Shown here piece after piece: positions 1 to 8,583 of a stretch of 64,000 nt of DNA. This stretch comes from Streptomyces roseolilacinus. GTDB taxonomy: Bacteria; Actinomycetota; Actinomycetes; Streptomycetales; Streptomycetaceae. Made by a program: the position numbers and the translations under genes. Under the pieces are notes generated by a model. It searched no databases. It saw only the letters and a program-made list of their open reading frames with translations, and had not been told where the DNA came from. The number at the start of each line of letters is the position of its first letter. Within the stretch, counting starts at the first letter, position 1. Location of the stretch: NCBI RefSeq assembly GCF_014649335.1, contig NZ_BMSV01000003.1, forward strand, positions 186,001-250,000, read 5' to 3'.

Positions 1-2322
1 GCACGCGCCTGGGCCGACGCCTTCCCGGCGCTGGCCGCGTGGCAGGACGGGCAGCGGGCGGCGCTCGGCGACGCCACCGCGGGGGAGCGGGACGCCGCGG
101 AGCGGCTGATCGCCCGGCAGACCGCGGTGCGGGCGCTGTTCGAGGCCGGCCTGTCCGACCGCATCGTCATCGGACACGGCAGCGGCAACCTCCTCGTCGA
201 CCTGCTGCGGGGCGAGTCCGACCTGCCGGCCGCGGCACGCGGCCTCACCGCGCTGGGCGCGGTGGCGGACCCCGACGCGCGGCGCACCGAGACCGCCTTC
301 GCCACCATCGGCGCCCAGGGCGACCCGGTGTTCGTCGCGCCCTGGAAGGGACGCCTGTCGGAGCTGGCGGGCGAACTGGCGCCCCGCTACCGGGGCGTGC
401 TGGTCGACGCCGAGGTCGCGCCGGGACAGGACCCGCGGGCCGGGCTGCTCGCCACCCTGGCGGCGCTGTACGAGGCGGGCGCCGAGCTGGACTGGGAGCG
501 CTGCGTGCGCTTCCTGGGCGGGTACGGGCGGCGGACGTCGGTGCCGACCGCGCTGTTCGAGCCGACCCGCTGCTGGATCGAGCCCCGCCCCCGCGGGACG
601 GCCGGCGCGGTGCGGGAGACGCCCGCGCCGGAGGCCCAGGCGGTCCCGGCGGGGGAGACCCCGGTACGGGAGGCGCCGGCGGAGCCCTCCCGGCTGGCCG
701 AGCAGGACGGCACCGAGGCCGAGCGGAAACTGGCGGCGATCTGGTGCGCGCTGCTGGGCAACGACACCGTCAGCCGCGAGGACGACTTCTTCGACCTCGG
801 CGGCGACTCCCTGATGCAGGTGCAGCTCGGCAACGCGGTCGAGCGGGACTTCGGCTTCGACCTGCCGTTCGACACGGTGTACGACCACCCGGTCCTGCGC
901 GACCTGGCCGCGTACCTGGCCGAGCAGCAGGTGGAGGAGCGGCCGGCGGGCGACGCCCCGGCGGCGCGGGGGCCGGTCCACGACCCGGCGCGCGACCGCG
1001 CGCCCGCCACGCACTCCCAGCGCCGCATGTGGCTGCTCCAGCAGCTGGACGCGTCGTCCGGCGCCTACAACGTGTCCACCGCCTTCGACCTGGACGGCCC
1101 GGTCGACGCGGGGGCGCTGCGGCAGGCGCTGGACGGGCTGGTGGCCCGCCACGGCGTCCTGCGGACCCGCCTGGTGCTGGAGGACGGCGAACTGGTCCAG
1201 CGGGTGGAGCCGCACGGCACCTGGGACCTCGAGACGGCCGACTGGGACGCGGCGCGGCAGGACGCCGACGCGCTGCTGCGGGAGCACGCGGCCCGCCCGT
1301 TCGACCTGGCCGAGCCGGGCGCCGTACGGGCCCTGCTGCTGGTCGACCCCGCCGACCCGGCGCGCGGCCGGCTCCAGCTGGTCCTGCACCACGCGATCTG
1401 CGACGAGTGGTCGATGAACCTGCTGCTGGAGGAGCTGACCCGGGACTACGACACGCTGCGGCGCGGCGGCACCCCGCCCGGCCGGGGCGGGGAGCTGCAG
1501 TTCGCCGACTGGGCGGCCTGGGAGCGCGGGCCCGACACCGCGCCCGCCCAGGACGAGGCCGCGCGCTACTGGCGGGAGAGGCTGGCCGGCGCGCCCACCG
1601 AGCTGGACCTGCCGACCGACTTCCCGTACGGCGCGCAGCAGGACTACGCGGGCGCCTGGCTGCCCGTGCACGTCGAGGCGGACACGGTGGCGCGGATGCG
1701 GGAGGCGGCCCGGGCCTCGGGCGGCACCCTCTTCGCCTGGCTGATGACCGGGTACGCCGCCTGGCTCGCCCGGCTGACGCAGTCCGAGGACTTCCTCGTC
1801 GGCGTGCCCGTGGCCGGCCGCCACCGGGCGGAGGCCGAACGCCTCCTCGGGTGCTTCGTCAACACCCTGCCGGTACGGATCGACGCCAGTGGCGACCCCA
1901 CCTTCGCCGAGCTGTTCCAGCGGGTGCGCGACGCGCTGTCCGGGGCCTTCACCCACCAGCGCCACCCGTTCGACGCGATGGTCGAGGAACTGGGGGCGCC
2001 GCGGGACGCGGCCCGGCCGCCGCTCGTGCAGACGGTGCTCTCGCTGCAGTCCGGCGGGGAGGCCGGCGACGGCGTCCGGCACCGGCTCGGCGACACGCCG
2101 CTGCGGCCCCGGGACCCCGACGGCACGGTCGCCTGGTTCGACGTGTCGGCGGTCCTGTGGGAGTCCGGCGGCGGGCTGTCGGGGATCCTCGCCTACCGCA
2201 CCGCGCTGTTCGAGGAGGCCACGGCCAAGGGCTTCCGGCAGGACTGGCTGGCCCTGGCCGAGGCCGGTCTGACCCATCCGCACGCATCCGTCCACGCCCT
2301 GCTCGACGACGACGCATGGTGA
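1..2322 (+). CDS. Hybrid PKS-NRPS protein, C-terminal part (AT-like remnant, carrier protein, condensation domain)
   Basis: The reading frame is open from the first base, so this is the 3' end of a larger gene. Residues 1 to about 200 look like the end of a polyketide acyltransferase and its linker: GHGSG at visible residues 58-62 sits where acyltransferases have GHSxG, and the segment ends in FEPTRCWIE, typical of the post-AT linker. A carrier protein follows, with GGDSL and the phosphopantetheine serine at residue 270. A condensation domain then runs from about residue 340, with HHAICDE at 463-469 (HHxxxD kept, G replaced by E). The protein ends right after this domain with no adenylation partner, so the acceptor must be supplied in trans by another protein. 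The AT serine appears lost or shifted, so the AT may be inactive. The stop lies 20 bases before the next start, indicating one operon. Confidence 0.85.
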   Translation, partial: ARAWADAFPALAAWQDGQRAALGDATAGERDAAERLIARQTAVRALFEAGLSDRIVIGHGSGNLLVDLLRGESDLPAAARGLTALGAVADPDARRTETAFATIGAQGDPVFVAPWKGRLSELAGELAPRYRGVLVDAEVAPGQDPRAGLLATLAALYEAGAELDWERCVRFLGGYGRRTSVPTALFEPTRCWIEPRPRGTAGAVRETPAPEAQAVPAGETPVREAPAEPSRLAEQDGTEAERKLAAIWCALLGNDTVSREDDFFDLGGDSLMQVQLGNAVERDFGFDLPFDTVYDHPVLRDLAAYLAEQQVEERPAGDAPAARGPVHDPARDRAPATHSQRRMWLLQQLDASSGAYNVSTAFDLDGPVDAGALRQALDGLVARHGVLRTRLVLEDGELVQRVEPHGTWDLETADWDAARQDADALLREHAARPFDLAEPGAVRALLLVDPADPARGRLQLVLHHAICDEWSMNLLLEELTRDYDTLRRGGTPPGRGGELQFADWAAWERGPDTAPAQDEAARYWRERLAGAPTELDLPTDFPYGAQQDYAGAWLPVHVEADTVARMREAARASGGTLFAWLMTGYAAWLARLTQSEDFLVGVPVAGRHRAEAERLLGCFVNTLPVRIDASGDPTFAELFQRVRDALSGAFTHQRHPFDAMVEELGAPRDAARPPLVQTVLSLQSGGEAGDGVRHRLGDTPLRPRDPDGTVAWFDVSAVLWESGGGLSGILAYRTALFEEATAKGFRQDWLALAEAGLTHPHASVHALLDDDAW

Positions 2323-2342
2323 CGGGATCTGAGGAGACAGAC

Positions 2343-3692
2343 ATGCACGACAGTCACATCGGGCGCAATCTGGACCAGGGGATCGCGACGCTGCGGCGCG
2401 ACGACCCGGAGCTGTTCGAACTGCTGGAGCAAGAGCACCTCCGGCAGACGGAGACGCTGTCCCTGGTCGCGTCGAGCGGCGGCACCGACGCGTCGGTGAT
2501 GGCGGTCGTCGGTTCCAGCATCGTCAACGTCACGGCCGAGGGCTACCCGGGCAAGCGCTACCACGCGGGGTGCCGGTACGTCGACCAGGCCGAGGAGCTG
2601 GCCGTCGCCAGGGCCAAGAAGGTCTTCGGCGCCCGGTACGTCAACGTCCAGCCGCACTGCGCGAGCTTCGCCAACCACACGGTGATGCAGGCGCTGCTGA
2701 AGCCCGGCGACACGATCCTCGGCATGGCCCTGGACCAGGGCGGCCACCTCACCCACGGCTCGCCCGTCAACCTCAGCGGCAAGCTGTTCGACGTGCACAG
2801 CTACGGGCTCGACGCGAAGGGCCTGATCGACTACGGGCAGCTGCGCGAGCTGGCCCTGGAGCACCGGCCCCGGATGATCGTCTGCGGCACGACCTCGTAC
2901 ACCCGGGTCGTCGACTTCGACCGGATCCGCGCCGTCGCCGACGAGGTCGGCGCGTACGTCCTGGCCGACGTCACCCACATCGCCGGACTGGTCGCCGCCG
3001 GGCTGCACCCGAGCCCCATCGACGCCGCCCACTTCACCACCACCTGCACCTTCAAGCAGCTGTACGGGCCGCGAGGCGGCCTGATCATGATGGGGCGGGA
3101 CGCCGACCGGACCGGCGACGACAGCCCCCGCACCCTGTCGCAGCGCATCCAGAGCGCGGTCTTCCCGCTGATGCAGGGCTCCCCCGAGGTGCACACCATC
3201 GCCGCCAAGGCCCGCGCCATGGGCCGGCTGCTGCAGCCGGAGTTCAAGGAGCTGGCCCGGCGCATCCGCGACGACGCCGACGCCCTGGCCGCGTCGATGT
3301 CGCGGCGGGGGTACGAGGTCATCGGCGGCGGCACCGACAACCACATCGTGCTGTTCCGGGTACCGCCGCACCTCGACGGCCTGTCCGCCGAACGCGCCCT
3401 GGAGTCCTGCCACATCCTCGTCAACAAGAACAAGATCCCCGGTGACACGCGCGGCGCGACCGTCGCCAGCGGGGTGCGGCTCGGCAGCAACACCGTCGCC
3501 CTGCGGCGCATGGGCCCCGAGCAGATGGAGCGCTGCGCCGACCTGATCGACACCGTGCTCACCGGCGCGCACGCCCTGCCGGGAGGCGGGGTCGAGGTGC
3601 CCGGCGAGGTGCGCGAACGGGTCGTCGCCTCCGTACGGGACCTCTGCCGGGACTTCCCGCTCCCGTACGCCACGGCCACCGAGAACCTCTAG
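2343..3692 (+). CDS. Serine hydroxymethyltransferase-family PLP enzyme, possible alpha-methylserine synthase
   Basis: This 449-residue protein matches SHMT over its full length, including the EGYPGKRY loop, NVQPH, GGHLTHGSPVN, ADVTHIAGLVAAG and the PLP-lysine region ending GPRGG. The lysine is K238. It departs from the housekeeping enzyme at active-site positions: the Tyr of the consensus YAEGYPGKRYY is Thr64 (TAEGYPGKRYH), the last Tyr is His74, the SEN motif is SSG, and the residue before the lysine is Phe rather than His. Thr at the Tyr55 position is, from the literature as I recall it, the signature of alpha-methylserine hydroxymethyltransferases, which add a one-carbon unit to D-alanine. 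A threonine transaldolase (ObiH type) is the main alternative. GAGGAG lies 6 bases before the ATG. It sits between two synthetase genes and probably makes a dedicated amino acid building block. Confidence 0.85.
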   Translation: MHDSHIGRNLDQGIATLRRDDPELFELLEQEHLRQTETLSLVASSGGTDASVMAVVGSSIVNVTAEGYPGKRYHAGCRYVDQAEELAVARAKKVFGARYVNVQPHCASFANHTVMQALLKPGDTILGMALDQGGHLTHGSPVNLSGKLFDVHSYGLDAKGLIDYGQLRELALEHRPRMIVCGTTSYTRVVDFDRIRAVADEVGAYVLADVTHIAGLVAAGLHPSPIDAAHFTTTCTFKQLYGPRGGLIMMGRDADRTGDDSPRTLSQRIQSAVFPLMQGSPEVHTIAAKARAMGRLLQPEFKELARRIRDDADALAASMSRRGYEVIGGGTDNHIVLFRVPPHLDGLSAERALESCHILVNKNKIPGDTRGATVASGVRLGSNTVALRRMGPEQMERCADLIDTVLTGAHALPGGGVEVPGEVRERVVASVRDLCRDFPLPYATATENL

Positions 3693-3706
3693 GGACACCA
3701 GGACAC

Positions 3707-6700
3707 ATGGCGAAGAACGTCGAGGCGGCCTACCCGCTCTCCCCCCTCCAGCAGGGCCTGCTCTTCCACACCCTGAGCCGGCCCGGCGAGCCCACCTACT
3801 TCGAGCAGATCCGCTGCACCATCAAGGGCGGCCTGGACCGGGCGGCCTTCGAGGACGCCTGGAACTGGGTCGTGGCCCGCCACCCGGTCCTGCGGACCGC
3901 GTTCGCCTGGCAGCGGCTGAAGGAGCCGCTGCAGGTCGTGGGGCGGACCGTCCGCGTCCCCCTGGACTGGGCGGACTGGCGCGACCGCCCGGACGCCGAG
4001 GCCGACTGGCAGCGGCTGCTGGAGGAGGACCGGCAGCGCGGCTTCGACATGGCGAAGGCCCCGCTGATGCGGCTGATTGCCCGTCAGATCGACGACGAGA
4101 CCCACCACTTCGTGTGGAGCCACCACCACATCCTGCTGGACGGCTGGAGCTTCGGCCTGGTCCTGCACGAGGCCCTGGAGTGCTACGCGTCGCTGGTCGG
4201 CGAGGGCCGCCCGCCGGCGGTCGAGCCCGCCCGGCCGTTCGGTGACTTCATCCGCTACCTGGGGGAGCGCGACGCCGAGGCCGACGAGGAGTTCTGGCGC
4301 GGGTACCTGCGCGGCTTCGACGCGCCGACCCGGCTCGCCGTCGACCGCGGCCAGGGCGTGCACGAGGGCGGCGGCGGCACCGAGATCACCCTCTCGGTGA
4401 CCCTCGACCGCGAGACGAGCGCCACCGTGCAGCAGCAGTGCGCCCGGCTGGGCGTCTCGCTGAGCGCGCTGGCGCACGCCGCCTGGGCCCGCCTGCTGGG
4501 CGCCTACAGCGGCGAGGAGGAGGTGCTGTTCGGCTCCACCACGGCGGGACGCCCGCCGGAGCTGCCGGGCGTGGAGCAGATGGTCGGCCTGTTCATCAAC
4601 GCCGTGCCGCTGCGGGTGCGCATCGACCCGGCGAAGCGGGTCGGCGACTGGCTGGAGGAGATCCAGCGGGACCTGTTCCGGCTCCAGGCGCACCAGTTCA
4701 CCGGCCTGGCCCGGGTACAGGAGCTGTCCGAGGTCGAGCGCGGCAAGCCGCTGTTCGAGACGCTGCTCAGCTTCCAGAACTACCCGCTGGACGACGGCCA
4801 CACCGAGGACTGGGGCGGCATCCGGCTGACCGACTACGGCTGGAGCGGCCCGACCAACTACCCCGTCGCCGTCCGGGCCTTCCCCGGCGACGAGGTCATG
4901 CTGGTGCTCACCTACTACCGCCACCGCCTGGACGACGACATCGCCCAGGCGATGCTCGACCAGCTGCGGCTGCTGGTGGAGCGCCTGGGCAGCGGACCCG
5001 ACCGGTTCCTGTGGGAGATCGAGGCGGTGGCCGGCGAGCACGCCGACCGCGTGCTGCGCCAGTGGAACGACACCGGCGCCGACTTCGACCTGGACCGCAC
5101 CCTCCACGGCCTGGCCGAGCGGCAGGCCGCGCTGCGGCCCGACGCGCCGGCGGTCGTCGCCGGGGACGGCCGGCTCACCTACGCCGAACTGGACGCCCGC
5201 GCCAACCAGGTCGCCCACCGGCTGGTCGACCTCGGCGTGCGGCCCGGCGACCGGGTCGGCCTGTGCACCGAGAAGTCCACCGCCACCGTCGTCGGCATCC
5301 TCGGCGTCATGAAGGCGGGCGCCGCCTACGTGCCGCTGGACCCGGCCTACCCCGCCGAGCGGATCGACTACATGGTCCGGGACGCCGGCCTGCGCGCGCT
5401 GCTGACGTGGGGGAGCGGGGCCGAGGTGGCCGCGCGGCTGGACATCCCGACCCTCTCGCTCGACGCCGACCGCGACGCCCTCTCCCGGCAGCCCACCACC
5501 CCGCTCGACCTGGTGGTGTCGCCGGACGACTTCGCGTACGTCATCTACACCTCCGGCTCCTCCGGGCGCCCGAAGGGCGTGATGCTCGACCACCGCGGCC
5601 GGATCAACAACGTCGAGGACTACTGCCGCCGCTTCGCCATGGGCCCCGAGGACCGCACCCTGTGCGTCTCCTCGCTCAGCTTCGACATCTCCGTGTGCGA
5701 CCTGTTCTGCAGCCTCAACGCGGGAGGCGTCCTGGTGTTCCCGGACGCCGACCGCGCCAAGGACCCGGAGCACTGGCTGGACCTGATCGACCGCGAGGGC
5801 GTCACCCTGTGGCACTCGGCGCCCGCCCTCATGGACGCCCTGCTGGACGTCACCGAGGAGCGCGGCCGGCACACCGGGACGCTGCGGCTCACCGTCCTGG
5901 ACGGCGACTGGATCCCGCTGACCCAGCCCGACCGGGTGCGCGCCTCCTTCCCGGCGGCGCAGGTGGTCAGCGCGGGCGGCGCGACCGAGCTGTCGGTGGA
6001 CTCCGTCACGTACCCGGTCGGCGCGGTCGACCCGGCCTGGCGGAGCATCCCGTACGGCACGCCGATGGCGAACCAGACCGCGTACATCGTCGACGAGCGG
6101 ATGGAGCCGGCGCCCGTCGGCGTGCCCGGCGAACTGTGCCTCGGCGGGATCGGCGTGGCGGCCGGCTACCTGGACCGGCCGGAGCTGACCGCCGAGAAGT
6201 TCGTGCCGAACCCGTGGTCCGACCGGCCCGGCGACCGCCTCTACCGCACCGGCGACCTGGCCCGGTTCGGGCAGGACGGGACGATCGAGCTGCTCGGCCG
6301 CATCGACTTCCAGGTGAAGATCCGCGGCGTCCGGATCGAGCTGGGCGAGATCGAGGCCGTGTTGCGCGAGCACTCCGGCGTGGAGACCTGCCTGGTGGCC
6401 GCCCCGCCGGACGCCGCCGGGGACCGGCGTCTAGTCGCCTACGTGGTGCCGGCCGGGAGCGGCGCCGGGGAGGCGGAGGAGGACTTCCACGCCGAGCTGC
6501 GGGCGTGGCTGCGCCGCCGGGTGCCCGACCACCTGGTCCCCGAGGCGTTCGTCCGGCTCGAACGGCTGCCGCTGACCGCCAACGGCAAGGTCAACCGGCG
6601 GGAGCTGCCCGTCCCCCGGTTCACCGTCGCCGCCGCGGACCGCGCGGAGCCGCGCACCCCGCTGGAGACGGCGCTCGCCGAGCACTGGGCCGGCGTCCTC

Positions 6701-7669
6701 GGCGTCGACCCGTCCGAACTGGACGTGGAGACCAGCTTCTTCGACATGGGCGGCAACTCCCTGAAGGCGCTGCGCGCCTGCCGGGTGCCCGGCCACACGA
6801 TCCCCATCACCGCGCTCTACCAGTACCGCAGCGTGCGCGCCCTCGCCGAGCACCTCGGCCAGGGCCGCCGGGACACCGGCGCCCTGGTCCGGCTGAGCGG
6901 CGCGGAGCCGGCCCCGGCGGCGCCGGCCGTGATCTGCGTGCCCTACGGCGGCGGCCACGCCGGCGTGTACCAGCCGCTGGCCGACGCCCTGGCGGACCGG
7001 ATCACGGTCTACGCGGTGCGGCTCCCGGGCCACGAGCACGACGGCACGGACGAGGAGCCGCAGGCCGTCGACACGGTCGCCCGGAGCGTGGTGGAGGCGG
7101 CCCGCGACCTGAAGGGCCGTCCGCTGCTCGTGTACGGGCACTGCGGGGGCGTGGCGCTGGCCACCGAGATCACCCGGCTGCTGGAGGAGGAGGGCCTCGA
7201 CGTGCGGCGCCTGGTCGTGGCCGCGTCGTACCCGCCCGCGGCGGGCGAGGACCTCGCCGACGACCCCTTCGCGGACCAGACCGACCGCGAACTGGCGTAC
7301 TCCTTCGCCGAACTGGGCGGCTTCACCGACCTGAGCGAGGACGAGGCCGAGGTGATCGGCCGGCTGCTGCGGCACGACGGCACCGAGGCGAGGCGCTACT
7401 TCCGGCAGGCCCTCGACCGCGTCGCCGACGCCCCCGACGGCCTGCTGCGCACCCCGCTGACCTGCCTGATCGGCGAGGAGGACCCGCTGACCGAGGGGTA
7501 CGCCGAGGGCTGGCGCAGCTGGGGCCTGCTCGCCCCGCGGCACGAACTGGCGGTGCTCCCCGGCGACCACTACTTCGTCCGCGCCCACCCGGACCAGGTC
7601 GCCGGCCGGCTGCTCGCCGCCCTCACCACCGAACCGACCCCCGAGACGTACACCGAGGTGCCCCAGTGA
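3707..7669 (+). CDS. Nonribosomal peptide synthetase C-A-PCP-TE with cysteine thioesterase
   Basis: This is a 1320-residue terminal module. The condensation domain spans about 5-440, with HHILLDG at 140-146. The adenylation domain spans about 455-960, with YTSGSSGRPKG at 614-624 and GATE, YRTGD and NGKV motifs; its LDGDWIPL and PMANQT stretches resemble MbtB-like Ser/Thr/Cys-activating domains. Read by eye against GrsA, the pocket code is D-I-C-H-V-D-A-V-D-K, sharing His278 and Asp331 with serine codes. The carrier serine is S1018 in GGNSL. The thioesterase runs from about 1075 to the end; its nucleophile motif is GHCGG, with Cys1146 replacing the usual Ser, and an Asp (EEDPL) and a His (PGDHYF) complete the triad. 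Cysteine thioesterases are known from beta-lactone and beta-lactam formation (obafluorin, sulfazecin). It overlaps the next gene by 4 bases. Confidence 0.92.
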   Translation: MAKNVEAAYPLSPLQQGLLFHTLSRPGEPTYFEQIRCTIKGGLDRAAFEDAWNWVVARHPVLRTAFAWQRLKEPLQVVGRTVRVPLDWADWRDRPDAEADWQRLLEEDRQRGFDMAKAPLMRLIARQIDDETHHFVWSHHHILLDGWSFGLVLHEALECYASLVGEGRPPAVEPARPFGDFIRYLGERDAEADEEFWRGYLRGFDAPTRLAVDRGQGVHEGGGGTEITLSVTLDRETSATVQQQCARLGVSLSALAHAAWARLLGAYSGEEEVLFGSTTAGRPPELPGVEQMVGLFINAVPLRVRIDPAKRVGDWLEEIQRDLFRLQAHQFTGLARVQELSEVERGKPLFETLLSFQNYPLDDGHTEDWGGIRLTDYGWSGPTNYPVAVRAFPGDEVMLVLTYYRHRLDDDIAQAMLDQLRLLVERLGSGPDRFLWEIEAVAGEHADRVLRQWNDTGADFDLDRTLHGLAERQAALRPDAPAVVAGDGRLTYAELDARANQVAHRLVDLGVRPGDRVGLCTEKSTATVVGILGVMKAGAAYVPLDPAYPAERIDYMVRDAGLRALLTWGSGAEVAARLDIPTLSLDADRDALSRQPTTPLDLVVSPDDFAYVIYTSGSSGRPKGVMLDHRGRINNVEDYCRRFAMGPEDRTLCVSSLSFDISVCDLFCSLNAGGVLVFPDADRAKDPEHWLDLIDREGVTLWHSAPALMDALLDVTEERGRHTGTLRLTVLDGDWIPLTQPDRVRASFPAAQVVSAGGATELSVDSVTYPVGAVDPAWRSIPYGTPMANQTAYIVDERMEPAPVGVPGELCLGGIGVAAGYLDRPELTAEKFVPNPWSDRPGDRLYRTGDLARFGQDGTIELLGRIDFQVKIRGVRIELGEIEAVLREHSGVETCLVAAPPDAAGDRRLVAYVVPAGSGAGEAEEDFHAELRAWLRRRVPDHLVPEAFVRLERLPLTANGKVNRRELPVPRFTVAAADRAEPRTPLETALAEHWAGVLGVDPSELDVETSFFDMGGNSLKALRACRVPGHTIPITALYQYRSVRALAEHLGQGRRDTGALVRLSGAEPAPAAPAVICVPYGGGHAGVYQPLADALADRITVYAVRLPGHEHDGTDEEPQAVDTVARSVVEAARDLKGRPLLVYGHCGGVALATEITRLLEEEGLDVRRLVVAASYPPAAGEDLADDPFADQTDRELAYSFAELGGFTDLSEDEAEVIGRLLRHDGTEARRYFRQALDRVADAPDGLLRTPLTCLIGEEDPLTEGYAEGWRSWGLLAPRHELAVLPGDHYFVRAHPDQVAGRLLAALTTEPTPETYTEVPQ

Positions 7670-8553
7670 ACGCATCGCCGACCACCCCCGCCCCCGCCGA
7701 GGCGCCGGCACCCGCCCGCCGCCGCCTGGCCGTCATCAACCTGATGCCGCAGGCCGAGATCTACCTCGACTACATGGCGCAGGTCCTGCCCCCGGGCACC
7801 GACGTGCGGTGGATCCGGGTCCGCAACCACCCCTACCGCAGCAGCAACCAGGAGATCCTGGCGGCCACCCACCACTACTACGACGAGACGACCCTCGAGG
7901 ACTGCGACGCGCTGCTGCTCACCGGCGCGGCGATGGACCTCAACCCGGACTTCACCGCGGCGACGTACTGGGACGAGATCGTCGAGACCCTGCGGGACGC
8001 GGACGGCCGGGTCGGCTCCATCGCGGGCGTCTGCTGGGGCGCCCAGGTCGTCGGCAAGGTCTTCTTCGGAATCGAGAAGCAGCATTTTCCGGCCAAGATC
8101 TCGGGTGTCATCGAGATGACCAACATCGCGCCGGAGCACCCGCTGACGCGCGGCCTCGACGACCGCTACTGGCTGCCGCAGAGCCGGTACGCGCAGATGG
8201 AGCCGGTGGCCTTCGAGAAGGCCGTCGCCGACGGCCTGCTGGTGCCGCTCGACTGGTCCGAGGAGTCCGGCCACACCACGGTCGTCTCCGCCGACGGCGC
8301 CTACCTGATGCTGCAGGGGCACCAGGACTACCCCACCGAGCGGCTGGCGGAGGAGTACCACAACGCGCTGAAGAAGGGGCAGTCCCCGCCCGTCCCGCTC
8401 AACTACGACCCCGAGCGGCCGGTGAACCGCTGGCGTGCCAACAACCGCGCGTTCTTCGCCGCGTGGCTGGAGCTCGCCGCCGAACGCAAGCGGGCGAACG
8501 GGCTCCCGGCGGCGCCGGACGCCGCGCCCTCCGCCGTCCCGTCGCAGCTTTGA
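7666..8553 (+). CDS. MetA-family homoserine O-acyltransferase-like enzyme
   Basis: This 295-residue protein resembles E. coli MetA (homoserine O-succinyltransferase) throughout: VINLMP at the start, LLTGAA, the nucleophile motif GVCWGAQ with Cys123, TRG, the LQGHQDY motif with His219, and the WRANN tail motif. The catalytic Glu of the MetA HPE triad is Asp221 here. The position reported to set acyl donor choice (residue 111 in MetA; Gly for succinyl-CoA, Glu for acetyl-CoA) is Asp, so an acetyl donor is a reasonable guess. The start is a GTG overlapping the synthetase stop, with GAGG 7 bases upstream. Inside a synthetase operon it probably O-acylates a hydroxy amino acid such as homoserine, serine or alpha-methylserine for later substitution or protection. 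No PLP gamma-replacement enzyme is visible in the window. Confidence 0.85.
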   Translation: MNASPTTPAPAEAPAPARRRLAVINLMPQAEIYLDYMAQVLPPGTDVRWIRVRNHPYRSSNQEILAATHHYYDETTLEDCDALLLTGAAMDLNPDFTAATYWDEIVETLRDADGRVGSIAGVCWGAQVVGKVFFGIEKQHFPAKISGVIEMTNIAPEHPLTRGLDDRYWLPQSRYAQMEPVAFEKAVADGLLVPLDWSEESGHTTVVSADGAYLMLQGHQDYPTERLAEEYHNALKKGQSPPVPLNYDPERPVNRWRANNRAFFAAWLELAAERKRANGLPAAPDAAPSAVPSQL

Positions 8554-8566
8554 TCCGAGTCTGACC

Positions 8567-8573
8567 CGAGGAG
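8567..8573 (+). promoter_or_regulatory. Ribosome binding site that sets the start of the next synthetase gene
   Basis: CGAGGAG ends at 8573. The GTG at 8575 would lie one base from it, which is too close, while the in-frame GTG at 8584 lies 10 bases away. I therefore begin the synthetase at 8584. Confidence 0.55.
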
Positions 8574-8583
8574 TGTGCCCGCC

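Noticed and set aside
2343..3692. Housekeeping glyA
   Set aside because: Several active-site positions differ from normal SHMT and the gene sits between synthetase genes in one operon.
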